Assembly: GCA_004557735.1 (NCBI GenBank)
Contig: SFFV01000025.1
Span: forward strand, 1 to 51,045
Origin: Clostridiales bacterium
GTDB taxonomy: Bacteria; Bacillota; Clostridia; Oscillospirales; Oscillospiraceae
DNA length: 51,045 nt
Direction of reading: 5' to 3'
Every line of letters starts with the position of its first letter. Positions within the stretch are counted from its first letter, which is position 1. The translations under genes and the position numbers were made by a program. Shown here piece by piece: positions 42,243 through 49,818 of the stretch. The notes under the pieces are model-generated. The model was not told the origin of the DNA. It made no database searches and saw nothing but the letters and a program-made list of their open reading frames with translations.

Positions 42243-42859
42243 CACGCGAGCCTCCCGTATACGTCGTCGTAGATCTTCCCGGCCTGCAGCGCGTACTTAT
42301 CCACCAGCGCCCGGGCCTTCGCGTCGAGCGCCGCGGCGCGTTCCCGGTCATGCATGAGCCGGGTATTGACGCGCACATTGATCTCCGCGCCGCGAAGCGC
42401 CGCGAGAGCGAGCGAGGCGCCGACCGCGGCGTCCGATACCGCAAGGGGACTTCCCATGTCGGCAAAGCCGCGCAGCAGCTCCACCGTCCGCCCGGTAAGC
42501 TCCAGCACCTCCATCGGCGGCGCGGCGGCGGCGAGGAGACAGGTCTCGAGCGTTTCGGCCCGCTGCGGATCGTCCTTCGGTACCGCATAGGCCTTTGCGA
42601 GCGGCGCGAGCGCCGCGGCGTCCTTTTCCACGCAGTCCAGAAGCCGGTCCCGGAGCGCTGCCGCCTCGTCAAGCAGCTCGCGCAGTATCGGCTCGACGGC
42701 GGCGTATTTTTCCTTCCCGACGGTGAGCTCCCCCACCATGCCGCCGAGCGCTGCGGCAAGCGCTCCGGCGAGCGCGCATGCGCTGCCGCCGCCCGGCACG
42801 GACGCCTTCGAGGCGAGCGCCGCGGTAAAATCGTTCACGCTTTTGCGGAGCATTTCCAT
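42242..42859 (-). CDS. fchA: Methenyltetrahydrofolate cyclohydrolase FchA (FTCD-like)
   Basis: 205 aa all-helical protein of the cyclodeaminase/cyclohydrolase family. SVPGGGSACALAGALAAALGGMV is broken across its glycine-rich active-site segment (residues about 21-43), and VSDAAVGASLALAAL is the second conserved helix. It hydrolyses methenyl-THF to formyl-THF. The stop is followed directly by folD and fhs ends 2 bp before its ATG, giving a contiguous one-carbon set as in acetogens and purine fermenters. Confidence 0.93.
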   Translation of the reverse strand: MEMLRKSVNDFTAALASKASVPGGGSACALAGALAAALGGMVGELTVGKEKYAAVEPILRELLDEAAALRDRLLDCVEKDAAALAPLAKAYAVPKDDPQRAETLETCLLAAAAPPMEVLELTGRTVELLRGFADMGSPLAVSDAAVGASLALAALRGAEINVRVNTRLMHDRERAAALDAKARALVDKYALQAGKIYDDVYGRLA

Positions 42860-42861
42860 AG

Positions 42862-44529
42862 TTAAAACATCCCCGTAATGACGCCGGTTTCGTCCACGTC
42901 GATCCGCTCGGCGGCGGGCGATCTCGGAAGGCCCGGCATCGTCATAATATCGCCCGTGAGCGCGACGAGAAAGCCCGCGCCCGCCGAGACGCGGATCTCC
43001 CGCACCGTCACGGTGAAGCCCTCCGGCGCGCCGCGGCGCGCGGCATTGTCCGAAAAGCTGTACTGCGTTTTGGCAACGCACACCGGAAGAGAGCCGAAGC
43101 CGAGCGCGGTGAGCCGCGCGGCCTGCCTTTTCGCCTCCGGCGTGAGAATAACGCCGTCGGCGCGGTACACGCTCCGGCAGAGGGCGTCCAGCCGCTCCTC
43201 GATCGTCCCGTCCAGCCCATAGGCAAAGCGGAAGCGGTTTTCCTCTTCGCAGAGCCGCACGACCTCGGCAGCGAGCGCCTCGCCGCCCGCGCCGCCGCGC
43301 GCCCACACGTCGCTGCGCACGGCCTTCACGCCGAGCGCGGCGCATTTTTCCGCCACAAGCGCGAGCTCCGCTTCCGTGTCCGTCGGGAAAACGTTCACCG
43401 CTACGACGCACGGCAGGCCGAATACGTTTTTGATATTATCCACATGGCGCAGAAGGTTCGGAAGCCCCTTTTCGAGCGCTTCCGGATTCTCTTCGCCGAG
43501 CGTATCCTTCTCCGCGCCGCCGTGGTATTTGAGCGCGCGCACCGTCGCAACGATCACAACGGCGTCCGCCCGCAGGTTTGCCATGCGGCACTTGATATCA
43601 AAGAACTTTTCCGCGCCAAGGTCGGCGGCGAAGCCCGCCTCGGTGACGGTATAGTCCGAGAGCTTTCGCGCCATGCGCGTGGCGAGCACGCTGTTGCAGC
43701 CATGCGCGATGTTCGCGAAGGGACCGCCGTGGACAAGCACGGGCGTACCCTCGAGCGTCTGGACAAGGTTGGGGCTGAGCGCGTCGCGCAGCAGGGCGGT
43801 CATCGCGCCCTCGGCCCGGAGATCGTGCGCCGTGACGGGCGCGCCGTCATACGTATATCCCACGATGATGCGCCCGAGGCGCGCCTTGAGATCGGAAAGG
43901 CTCTCCGCAAGACAGAACACCGCCATGATCTCGCTTGCAACGGTGATATCGAACCCGTCCTCGCGCGGACATCCGTTCGCCCTGCCGCCAAGCCCGTCCA
44001 CAACGTGCCGCAGCTGCCGGTCGTTCATGTCAACGCAGCGCTTCCATGTGATCTGCTTCGGGTCGATCCCGAGGGCGTTCCCCTGCTGTATGTGGTTGTC
44101 GAGCATCGCCGCGAGCAGGTTGTTCGCCGCGCCGATGGCGTGAAAATCGCCGGTAAAGTGGAGGTTTATATCCTCCATCGGGACGATCTGGGCATACCCG
44201 CCGCCGGTCGCGCCGCCCTTGACGCCGAACACCGGCCCGAGCGACGGCTCGCGCAGCGCGGCCACGGCGTTTTTTCCCCCGCGCCGCAGCGCGTCCGCGA
44301 GACCGATGGATGTCGTGGTCTTGCCCTCGCCCGCGGGCGTCGGCGTGACGGCCGTAACGAGAATGAGCTTTCCGTCCGGCGCGGCGGCCTTTTCGCGCAG
44401 CAGGTCAAGGGAGATCTTCGCCTTGTATTTGCCGTAAGGCTCGACGCAGGCTTCGTCAATGCCCGCGGCGGCGGCGATCTCGAAAATATTCTTCAAAGCG
44501 CATTTGTGCGCGATTTCGATATCGGTCAA
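42862..44529 (-). CDS. fhs: Formate--tetrahydrofolate ligase
   Basis: 555 aa. P-loop PTPAGEGKTTT (Lys70) and the folate/formate loops GPVFGVKGGATGGGYAQ and HFTGDFHAIG are all present; length is normal. It activates formate with ATP to 10-formyl-THF. The start is a TTG at 44529: GGAGGG lies 6-7 bp upstream, and the nearby ATG at 44535 would give only a two-codon peptide (ATG GAT TGA). A strong promoter precedes it. Confidence 0.95.
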   Translation of the reverse strand: MTDIEIAHKCALKNIFEIAAAAGIDEACVEPYGKYKAKISLDLLREKAAAPDGKLILVTAVTPTPAGEGKTTTSIGLADALRRGGKNAVAALREPSLGPVFGVKGGATGGGYAQIVPMEDINLHFTGDFHAIGAANNLLAAMLDNHIQQGNALGIDPKQITWKRCVDMNDRQLRHVVDGLGGRANGCPREDGFDITVASEIMAVFCLAESLSDLKARLGRIIVGYTYDGAPVTAHDLRAEGAMTALLRDALSPNLVQTLEGTPVLVHGGPFANIAHGCNSVLATRMARKLSDYTVTEAGFAADLGAEKFFDIKCRMANLRADAVVIVATVRALKYHGGAEKDTLGEENPEALEKGLPNLLRHVDNIKNVFGLPCVVAVNVFPTDTEAELALVAEKCAALGVKAVRSDVWARGGAGGEALAAEVVRLCEEENRFRFAYGLDGTIEERLDALCRSVYRADGVILTPEAKRQAARLTALGFGSLPVCVAKTQYSFSDNAARRGAPEGFTVTVREIRVSAGAGFLVALTGDIMTMPGLPRSPAAERIDVDETGVITGMF

Positions 44530-44570
44530 TCCATTCCCTCCTATGAATACAGCGTTATCCGAACAGAGCC

Positions 44571-44599
44571 ATTATATATTATCCCTGCCGCTTTTTCAA
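44571..44599 (-). promoter_or_regulatory. Promoter for fhs-fchA-folD
   Basis: Minus-strand TTGAAA (44594-44599) and TATAAT (44571-44576) are 17 bp apart. Confidence 0.75.
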
Positions 44600-44696
44600 T
44601 TATTTTCAGCGGCGCTCCCCTCTGTCCCGTCCGCGCCGGATAAGGAGACCGGCCGGCGCATTGTCAGCATCCGCCGCGGCTCACGCAAGGGCCGGG

Positions 44697-44715
44697 CCGC
44701 CGCCGGCGGTTTTTT
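44697..44715 (+). terminator. Terminator-like hairpin upstream of the mgtE promoter
   Basis: CCGCC-GCC-GGCGG (44697-44709) is followed by TTTTTT on the plus strand. No plus-strand gene is known before it (fhs runs the other way); it may shield mgtE from read-through or end a small transcript. Confidence 0.4.
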
Positions 44716-44718
44716 GCC

Positions 44719-44748
44719 TTGACACGGGCATTTGCCGTGTGTTATATA
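44719..44748 (+). promoter_or_regulatory. mgtE promoter with internal inverted repeat
   Basis: TTGACA (44719-44724) with TTATAT at 44742-44747 (17-bp spacer) or TATATA one base later. CACGG (44723-44727) and CCGTG (44735-44739) form an inverted repeat inside the spacer, a possible repressor site. Confidence 0.72.
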
Positions 44749-44781
44749 GAAAGTATATCTGATTTTAAAGGAGGGACAACC

Positions 44782-44862
44782 ATGGACGGCGGCAGTAACG
44801 GACGAACACGGGGCATGGCAAGACGCAACCCAGGGACTTCGTATGGCCGCACCGGCCGGTGA
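44782..44862 (+). CDS. 26-aa leader ORF upstream of mgtE
   Basis: It opens with ATG at 44782, 6 nt after AAAGGAGGG (44767-44775), one of the best ribosome sites in the window, and ends with TGA at 44862. The peptide starts MDGGSNGRTRG, ends GTSYGRTGR, and contains seven Arg, seven Gly and one Pro. It resembles no protein I know. Its last codons overlap a hairpin (GGGACTTC with GAAGTCTC, enclosing GGCCG/CGGCC), and the final GGTGA (44858-44862) could pair with TCACC of the terminator downstream. A leader-peptide attenuator is likely; translation has not been shown. Confidence 0.6.
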   Translation: MDGGSNGRTRGMARRNPGTSYGRTGR

Positions 44863-44881
44863 AGTCTCTCTTTTCCGCTGC

Positions 44882-44936
44882 TCACCATTGCCCGGATCGA
44901 CGTGCGCCGCACGCCGGGCAGCGGTGATTTTTTTTT
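44882..44936 (+). terminator. Attenuator between leader ORF and mgtE
   Basis: A 14-bp stem with one mismatch and one G-U pair (44882-44895 with 44914-44927), an inner CGTGC/GCACG hairpin, and a run of nine T (44928-44936) form a strong intrinsic terminator 53 nt before the mgtE ATG, after the promoter and leader ORF. Confidence 0.85.
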
Positions 44937-44989
44937 GCCCTGCCCCGGCGCGGTTATCAAAAAACGCATTGGAAACGGAGGGCAGACAC

Positions 44990-46393
44990 ATGGAAAACAA
45001 AATCGAGATCCTGCAGCTCCGCCACCCGGATTATGACCGGGAGCTGACGGAGCTTGTCCGCAGCAATCTCTCGCCGAAGGCGTTCCGCGAGAAGCTGCTC
45101 GACTACCACGAAAATGACATTGCCGCCGCGCTCGAGACGTTAACGCCCGCGGAGCGGCAGCGAATCTATCACGCGCTCGACGCCGCGGAGCTCTCGGCAG
45201 TGCTCGAATACGCTGAGCCGATGACGCCGTATCTCAACGAATTGAGCCTCCGGCGGCGGGTGGATGTGCTCTCGCGCATGGACGCCGACGCCGCGGTAGA
45301 TTATCTCAAAACGCTGGAAAGCGCCGAGAAAACCACGCTCGTTGAGCTCATGGACGAGCCGAAGCGCCGCGAGATCGCGCGGCTCTGGGTCTACGGCGAG
45401 GACGAGATCGGCAGCATCATGACGACCAACTGCATCGTCATCCCGGAGGGGCTGAGCGTCAAGGCGGCGATGAGCCGCCTCGTCGCGCAGGCCGCCGAGC
45501 ACGACAACATCTCCACGATCTACGTTGTGGGCAGCGACGGCGCCTTCTACGGCGCGATCGATCTCAAAGACCTCATCATCGCGCGCGAGAGCGACTCGCT
45601 CGCCGAGCGGATCGCGACCTCTTTCCCCTATGTATACGCACACGAGCGGATCGCGGACGCGCTGCCGCGCATTCAGGACTATTCCGAGGACTCCATCCCC
45701 GTGCTGGACGAGGAAAACCGGCTGCTCGGCGTCGTAACGGCGCAAAGCCTCATCCAGACGCTGGACGACGCGCTGAGCGAGGACTACGCCAGGCTCGCCG
45801 GTCTCTCCGCAGAGGAGGATCTCAACGAAACGCTCGCGCAGAGCGTGCGCAAGCGTCTGCCGTGGCTGCTTGTGCTGCTGGCGCTTGGGATGATCGTTTC
45901 GAGCGTCGTCGGTCTTTTCGAGGGCGTCGTGGCGCAGCTCACGCTCATCGTGTGCTTCCAGTCGCTCGTGCTGGATATGGCGGGCAACGTCGGCACGCAG
46001 TCGCTCGCCGTCACGATCCGCGTGCTCATGGACAGCGAAACGACCGGCGCGCAGAAGAGAAAGCTCGTCCGGAAGGAGGCGCGCATCGGACTTACGAACG
46101 GAGCGATCCTCGGCGCGGCCTCTTTCGTGCTCATCGGGGCGTACCTGCTGCTGCGCGCCGAGGCGCCGCTCATGGCGTTCGGCGTCTCCGGGTGTATCGG
46201 CATTGCGCTCGTCGCGGCGATGCTCCTCTCGAGCGTGTCCGGCACGGTGATCCCGATCTTCTTCAAAAAGATCGGCGTCGATCCCGCCGTTGCCTCCGGC
46301 CCGCTCATCACGACCGTCAACGACCTCGTCGCGGTCGTGTCGTACTACGGTCTCACCTGGCTGCTGCTCATCGAGTGGCTCCGTCTGACATGA
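44990..46393 (+). CDS. mgtE: Magnesium transporter MgtE
   Basis: 467 aa. The N-terminal superhelical domain (to about 125) has ENDIAAALETLTPAER; two CBS domains follow (about 130-250, with MTTNCIVIPEGLSVKAAM and SIPVLDEENRLLGVVT); five transmembrane helices start near 285 and include LDMAGNVGTQSLAVTIR, the pore signature, with SGPLITTVNDLVAV late. MgtE is a Mg2+-gated channel. The ATG follows AACGGAGGG. Regulation by the leader ORF and attenuator upstream is likely; no M-box aptamer was recognised. Confidence 0.95.
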   Translation: MENKIEILQLRHPDYDRELTELVRSNLSPKAFREKLLDYHENDIAAALETLTPAERQRIYHALDAAELSAVLEYAEPMTPYLNELSLRRRVDVLSRMDADAAVDYLKTLESAEKTTLVELMDEPKRREIARLWVYGEDEIGSIMTTNCIVIPEGLSVKAAMSRLVAQAAEHDNISTIYVVGSDGAFYGAIDLKDLIIARESDSLAERIATSFPYVYAHERIADALPRIQDYSEDSIPVLDEENRLLGVVTAQSLIQTLDDALSEDYARLAGLSAEEDLNETLAQSVRKRLPWLLVLLALGMIVSSVVGLFEGVVAQLTLIVCFQSLVLDMAGNVGTQSLAVTIRVLMDSETTGAQKRKLVRKEARIGLTNGAILGAASFVLIGAYLLLRAEAPLMAFGVSGCIGIALVAAMLLSSVSGTVIPIFFKKIGVDPAVASGPLITTVNDLVAVVSYYGLTWLLLIEWLRLT

Positions 46394-46440
46394 AAACCCG
46401 GGTACAGCCGTCCCAAAGGGCGGGCTGTACCCGGGTTTTT
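46393..46440. terminator. Terminator after mgtE (bidirectional)
   Basis: AAAACCCGGGTACAGCC (46393-46409) pairs perfectly with 46423-46439 over 17 bp and is followed by T residues. The stem begins at the final base of the mgtE stop codon. Confidence 0.88.
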
Positions 46441-46462
46441 CATGGTTTTTTGTCAGTTCCCG

Positions 46463-47263
46463 TCACGCCACGAGGAATTTGTATTTCGCCACGCTGTAGA
46501 GCGGGACAAACGGCAAAAGGATGGGAACGCTCTTCACATACGCCTGATACTCCGGGTCTGCGCCGTAGCTCTTGTTCTGGCGCAGCTCCAGCCGCCGCGC
46601 GCCGGAGAACATCACGAATACGATGCCGAAATACCCGAGCAGGGCGAGCAGCCACTGCCAGCCGTGCAGAACGTTCGCGCCCGAGACAAGCACGCCCGTC
46701 CAGAACAGCATCTCGCCGAGATAGTTCGGGCAGCGGACGATGCGGAAGAGGCCCGTATCGCAGAAGCGCTTCGGGTCGATCTTTTTGAGCTTCTGCTTCT
46801 GGATGTCGGCGGCGGACTCAAAGCACACGCCGAAGAGCATGATGAGAGCGCCCGCGATGCACCACGCGTCCGTACCCGCGCCGTTCGCAAGACGGTAGAA
46901 CACCGGCGTCACCTGCAGCGCGTACAGCAGCGCGCATGTGACCCAGATCGCGCACTTCACGCCGAAGGTCATGGATTTGCCGTCCTTGATCTCGGTTTTC
47001 ATCTTGCTGTTGTAGGCCGCGCTCTTCACCTCGCGGTAGAGGAGATAGCCGCCCAGACGGCAGCCGTAGAGGATGAACAGCGCGCAGCAGACGGCGGTGC
47101 CCGCCGTCAGAGTGCCGCCGTAGAGCGCGAGCAGCAGAATGCCGATGCCCGCGATCGAGAAGCCGTAGCCGAGCGAGATGAACCATACATACTTTTTAAA
47201 GCCGATGGAGCTGATGAGCAGCGCCGCCGCGACCACCAGCCAGATTGTTTTGGGAAATACCAT
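46463..47263 (-). CDS. DUF1295/steroid 5-alpha-reductase-like membrane protein
   Basis: 266 aa with about seven hydrophobic helices. The C-terminal part has the DUF1295/isoprenylcysteine methyltransferase-like pattern: LFRIVRCPNYLGEMLFWTGV and GARRLELRQNKSYG with Asp/Tyr after it. These proteins are integral-membrane reductases or methyltransferases acting on lipid-like substrates; the exact reaction is unknown. It is last in a four-gene run headed by a TetR regulator, after a 34-bp gap. Confidence 0.78.
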   Translation of the reverse strand: MVFPKTIWLVVAAALLISSIGFKKYVWFISLGYGFSIAGIGILLLALYGGTLTAGTAVCCALFILYGCRLGGYLLYREVKSAAYNSKMKTEIKDGKSMTFGVKCAIWVTCALLYALQVTPVFYRLANGAGTDAWCIAGALIMLFGVCFESAADIQKQKLKKIDPKRFCDTGLFRIVRCPNYLGEMLFWTGVLVSGANVLHGWQWLLALLGYFGIVFVMFSGARRLELRQNKSYGADPEYQAYVKSVPILLPFVPLYSVAKYKFLVA

Positions 47264-47297
47264 AACGCAAAACCTTCTTTTTCGGAAATATCATATT

Positions 47298-47921
47298 TTA
47301 TGCCGCGGAAGCGTTCTCTTTTCCGGCTTTTCGGAGAAGAACGGCGGCGGCAAGGAACGTGCCCTGCCCGAGGATGTTCACGCCCTCGGCGATCCAGTTC
47401 ATCGCCGCGGCGGAGAAGTCCCGCGAGGAGAGATAGCCCATGCAGAGGCTGCACACGAACGACACAGCAAGCAGCACGATGACGGCGCGCCTTTTCGCCC
47501 GGGCCGCAAGCGCTATAAGCCCGGCGTCCATCAGTCCCAGCCCAACGACCATGAGCGATACGAAGAGCGCCGTGCCGCTGTACACCGCGGGGACCGCGGC
47601 AACGCCGCAGACGGTCGTCTTTTTCGGCTTATAGAACAAAAACGCCGCCATAGCAAGCCCCGCGAGCAGGAAGCCGATGGACTGCACAGGGAAAAACATC
47701 TCGTTGAGCTTCGTGAAATCACACACGCCGAGCGCGTACAGCAGCTTATAGACCGCCTTGAGCGCCCCGGCGCAGAACACGTCGATCGTACCGGCGGCGA
47801 ACAGGGCAAACTGGCCCTTGCCGAGCCGGGGGTACAGCTCGCGCTGCAAAAGGATCGCGCCGGCCAAAAACAGGACGACCGGGACGAAGTCCGCCAGCGC
47901 CATCGGAACGGAAAACTCCAT
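47298..47921 (-). CDS. Six-helix membrane protein of unknown function
   Basis: 207 aa. About six transmembrane helices separated by short basic loops (KPKK, ARAKRR); no catalytic motif recognised. A Cys occurs in several helices. Next to DUF1295 and flavin-reductase-like genes, it may serve a membrane redox or lipid modification step; that is only context. The upstream intergenic gap holds a stable hairpin (47944-47983). Confidence 0.6.
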   Translation of the reverse strand: MEFSVPMALADFVPVVLFLAGAILLQRELYPRLGKGQFALFAAGTIDVFCAGALKAVYKLLYALGVCDFTKLNEMFFPVQSIGFLLAGLAMAAFLFYKPKKTTVCGVAAVPAVYSGTALFVSLMVVGLGLMDAGLIALAARAKRRAVIVLLAVSFVCSLCMGYLSSRDFSAAAMNWIAEGVNILGQGTFLAAAVLLRKAGKENASAA

Positions 47922-47943
47922 AGTTTCTGCCCTCCCCTTTTCT

Positions 47944-47983
47944 CCGTCTCCGCCGGGAGACGCACGCCGGCTGGCGGAGACGG
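47944..47983. repeat. 11-bp inverted repeat between flavin reductase-like and membrane protein genes
   Basis: CCGTCTCCGCC (47944-47954) pairs perfectly with GGCGGAGACGG (47973-47983). No T-run follows on the gene strand, so it is more likely a processing or stability element within the operon. Confidence 0.5.
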
Positions 47984-47989
47984 CTTTTC

Positions 47990-48922
47990 TTACTTTTTCT
48001 TCTGCTTTTCCTTGGCGCGCTTGTCGTTGATGATCTTCATGTGTTCCTCGGTGACGAGCTCGACGCCGTTTTCCTTCGCCCAGTCCACGCAGCCCTTGAG
48101 CACAAGCGGGAGGAATACGCGCGGAACGTTCAGAATGGTCCTGAGCGCGTCGTCGGTAAACCGGACCTTATCGTCGGCGCGGTCGGCGGCATAGCGCACG
48201 GATTCGAGCGACGCCTCGCGGATGGGCAGAAGCTCCGCGCGCATCCGGCGGTGGCGGTGGAACCAGAAATTCTTGCTGTCACGGTAGCCGTAGTCAATGG
48301 GCAGGGGCGGGAAATCGCGGCTCTTCACACCGGCGATGATCGCGTCGGAGTATTTCTTCTTCATCAGGATGCGGTCAACGCGCAGAATGAAGTGCGCGCC
48401 GAACTGGCTCGTGATGCCGTTGAAATCGTGATACGGCGGCTCATAGCCGTGCAGCTCGCCGGGCCGGTCGCGGTCCGCGCCGTCCAGCTCGCGCATCCAT
48501 GTGCATTCGAGCACCTGGATCGCGTCGGAGATCACCATCGGGCGCACATCGTCCGGGTTTTCCTCCATGATCTGGCTCTTTTCCAGCGGGAACTTGCAGT
48601 TGGGCATTTTATCCTTCGGCTCGTCGCCCGGCCAGGAGAGCTTGACGGCCTCTTTGAAGTTTTTCGGGTCGTCGTTGATGAAGTTGATGGCGCACTTGCC
48701 GGTGCGGAGAATGTGCTGCGCGGTATTGGAGGAATTGCGGCAGTTGAGGAGCATGGCGTAGTAGCTCTTCCCCGCCACATAGTACGGCGCGATCAGGGAA
48801 TAGGGGCCGAGCGACGTGGAGCCATCCTCGGCAAGGGTGCTGATAACAACGGTCGGCATCGGGTAGTACAGCGACGTCTGGTAGAAGTTGTCCACGATCC
48901 GCAGGTTTTCAAAGCTGCTCAT
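47990..48922 (-). CDS. Flavin reductase-like FMN-binding protein
   Basis: 310 aa. The N-terminal half (about 15-190) is a flavin-reductase split barrel: YPMPTVVISTLAEDGSTSLGPYSLIAPY, then NCRNSSNTAQHILRTGKCAINF, and ECTWMRELDG. The C-terminal ~110 residues are a helical extension ending in a Lys-rich tail (KRAKEKQKKK). It probably binds FMN and reduces an unknown partner or substrate. ATG 48922 has AAGGAGG upstream. It follows the TetR gene by 34 bp. Confidence 0.82.
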   Translation of the reverse strand: MSSFENLRIVDNFYQTSLYYPMPTVVISTLAEDGSTSLGPYSLIAPYYVAGKSYYAMLLNCRNSSNTAQHILRTGKCAINFINDDPKNFKEAVKLSWPGDEPKDKMPNCKFPLEKSQIMEENPDDVRPMVISDAIQVLECTWMRELDGADRDRPGELHGYEPPYHDFNGITSQFGAHFILRVDRILMKKKYSDAIIAGVKSRDFPPLPIDYGYRDSKNFWFHRHRRMRAELLPIREASLESVRYAADRADDKVRFTDDALRTILNVPRVFLPLVLKGCVDWAKENGVELVTEEHMKIINDKRAKEKQKKK

Positions 48923-48956
48923 GAATGGGGTTTCCTCCTTATACATTTTGTTTTGC

Positions 48957-49490
48957 TTACCTGATAAACAGCCGCTCCAGCAGCGTCCAGAGCTGCGGGA
49001 ACGCGATATCCCCGCCGCTCCAGCTGAGCACGTTTTCGGCGGTGAACTCCGCGAGAAACGCGCTGTCTGGCGCATCGGAGAAGCGGCGGCACGGCTCTTC
49101 GAGCAGCGCGGCGATCTGGGCCCGGAGCTGCGCGTGGCGGCTGTGCAGCGCCCCGGCGGCGGAAGAGCGCGCGCCCTCGTCCGAAAAAATGCTGCGGTTC
49201 TGCTCCTGAAAGGCGCGGACGGCATCAAATACCGCCCCGACCGCCTCCCCGGCGCTTTGCGCGGCGGCGATCCTCTCCGCCGCAGCGGAGAGCGCCGCCT
49301 GCCAGTCGTGCAGCAGACACACGGCGAGCATCGCGTCCTTGGACGGGTAATAATTATAAAACGTTCCGACGGCGATGCCGCACTCTTTCGCAATGGCGCG
49401 CATCGTCACGGCGGCATAGCCCTGCTCGGCCACGAGGCGGCGCGCCGCGGAGAGAATATTCTCTTCCGGGTTTTCAATGATCTTCGGCAT
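48957..49490 (-). CDS. TetR-family transcriptional regulator
   Basis: 177 aa. Helix-turn-helix residues about 10-50: ILSAARRLVAEQGYAAVTMRAIAKECGIAVGTFYNYYPSKD. The ligand-binding domain is helical and unrecognised. It most likely represses its own operon, which carries a flavin-reductase-like protein and two membrane proteins. ATG 49490 is preceded by GGAAGGAG. A TGTT-N5-AACA repeat at 49522-49534 lies between promoter and gene and may be the operator. Confidence 0.88.
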   Translation of the reverse strand: MPKIIENPEENILSAARRLVAEQGYAAVTMRAIAKECGIAVGTFYNYYPSKDAMLAVCLLHDWQAALSAAAERIAAAQSAGEAVGAVFDAVRAFQEQNRSIFSDEGARSSAAGALHSRHAQLRAQIAALLEEPCRRFSDAPDSAFLAEFTAENVLSWSGGDIAFPQLWTLLERLFIR

Positions 49491-49521
49491 AACGCCCGTC
49501 TCCTTCCGGTTTTTATGAGCG

Positions 49522-49534
49522 TGTTCATTTAACA
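49522..49534. promoter_or_regulatory. Candidate TetR operator
   Basis: TGTT-CATTT-AACA inverted repeat immediately downstream of the -10 box (49540-49545). Short arms, so tentative. Confidence 0.35.
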
Positions 49535-49539
49535 TCTGC

Positions 49540-49568
49540 ATCATACGCGTTCTCTGGCTCTTTGTCAA
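49540..49568 (-). promoter_or_regulatory. Promoter of the TetR operon
   Basis: Minus-strand TTGACA (49563-49568) and TATGAT (49540-49545) are 17 bp apart. Confidence 0.75.
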
Positions 49569-49644
49569 TAATATGTTGAATAAAGTTTTTATTTTCTTTT
49601 TATATGCTATTACCGGGTATTCCTCCTCCCGCGTGACGGCAAAA

Positions 49645-49680
49645 GAAAAAATTCCCGCCGTCCTGTCGGACGGCGGGAAT
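49645..49680 (-). terminator. Terminator downstream of the PfkB kinase gene
   Basis: A 13-bp perfect stem (49651-49663 with 49668-49680) with TGTC loop is followed by TTTTTTCTTTT on the minus strand. It lies about 140 bp past the kinase stop. Confidence 0.85.
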
Positions 49681-49818
49681 ACCGAGTTTGTCAAAAGCAT
49701 AGCAAAAACGAGATGCGCCATTTCCCCGCCCCTTCGGGGCGGCCGAAAAGGCTGCGCATAAACTTCATGCGCTCCGACGTTTGCCCAGGATCGCGGTGCT
49801 AATACGGCACATGAAAAT

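Noticed and set aside
44749..44981. M-box magnesium riboswitch before mgtE
   Set aside because: The expected conserved M-box blocks were not found by eye; the segment is better explained by a leader ORF plus attenuator. A covariance search would settle it.
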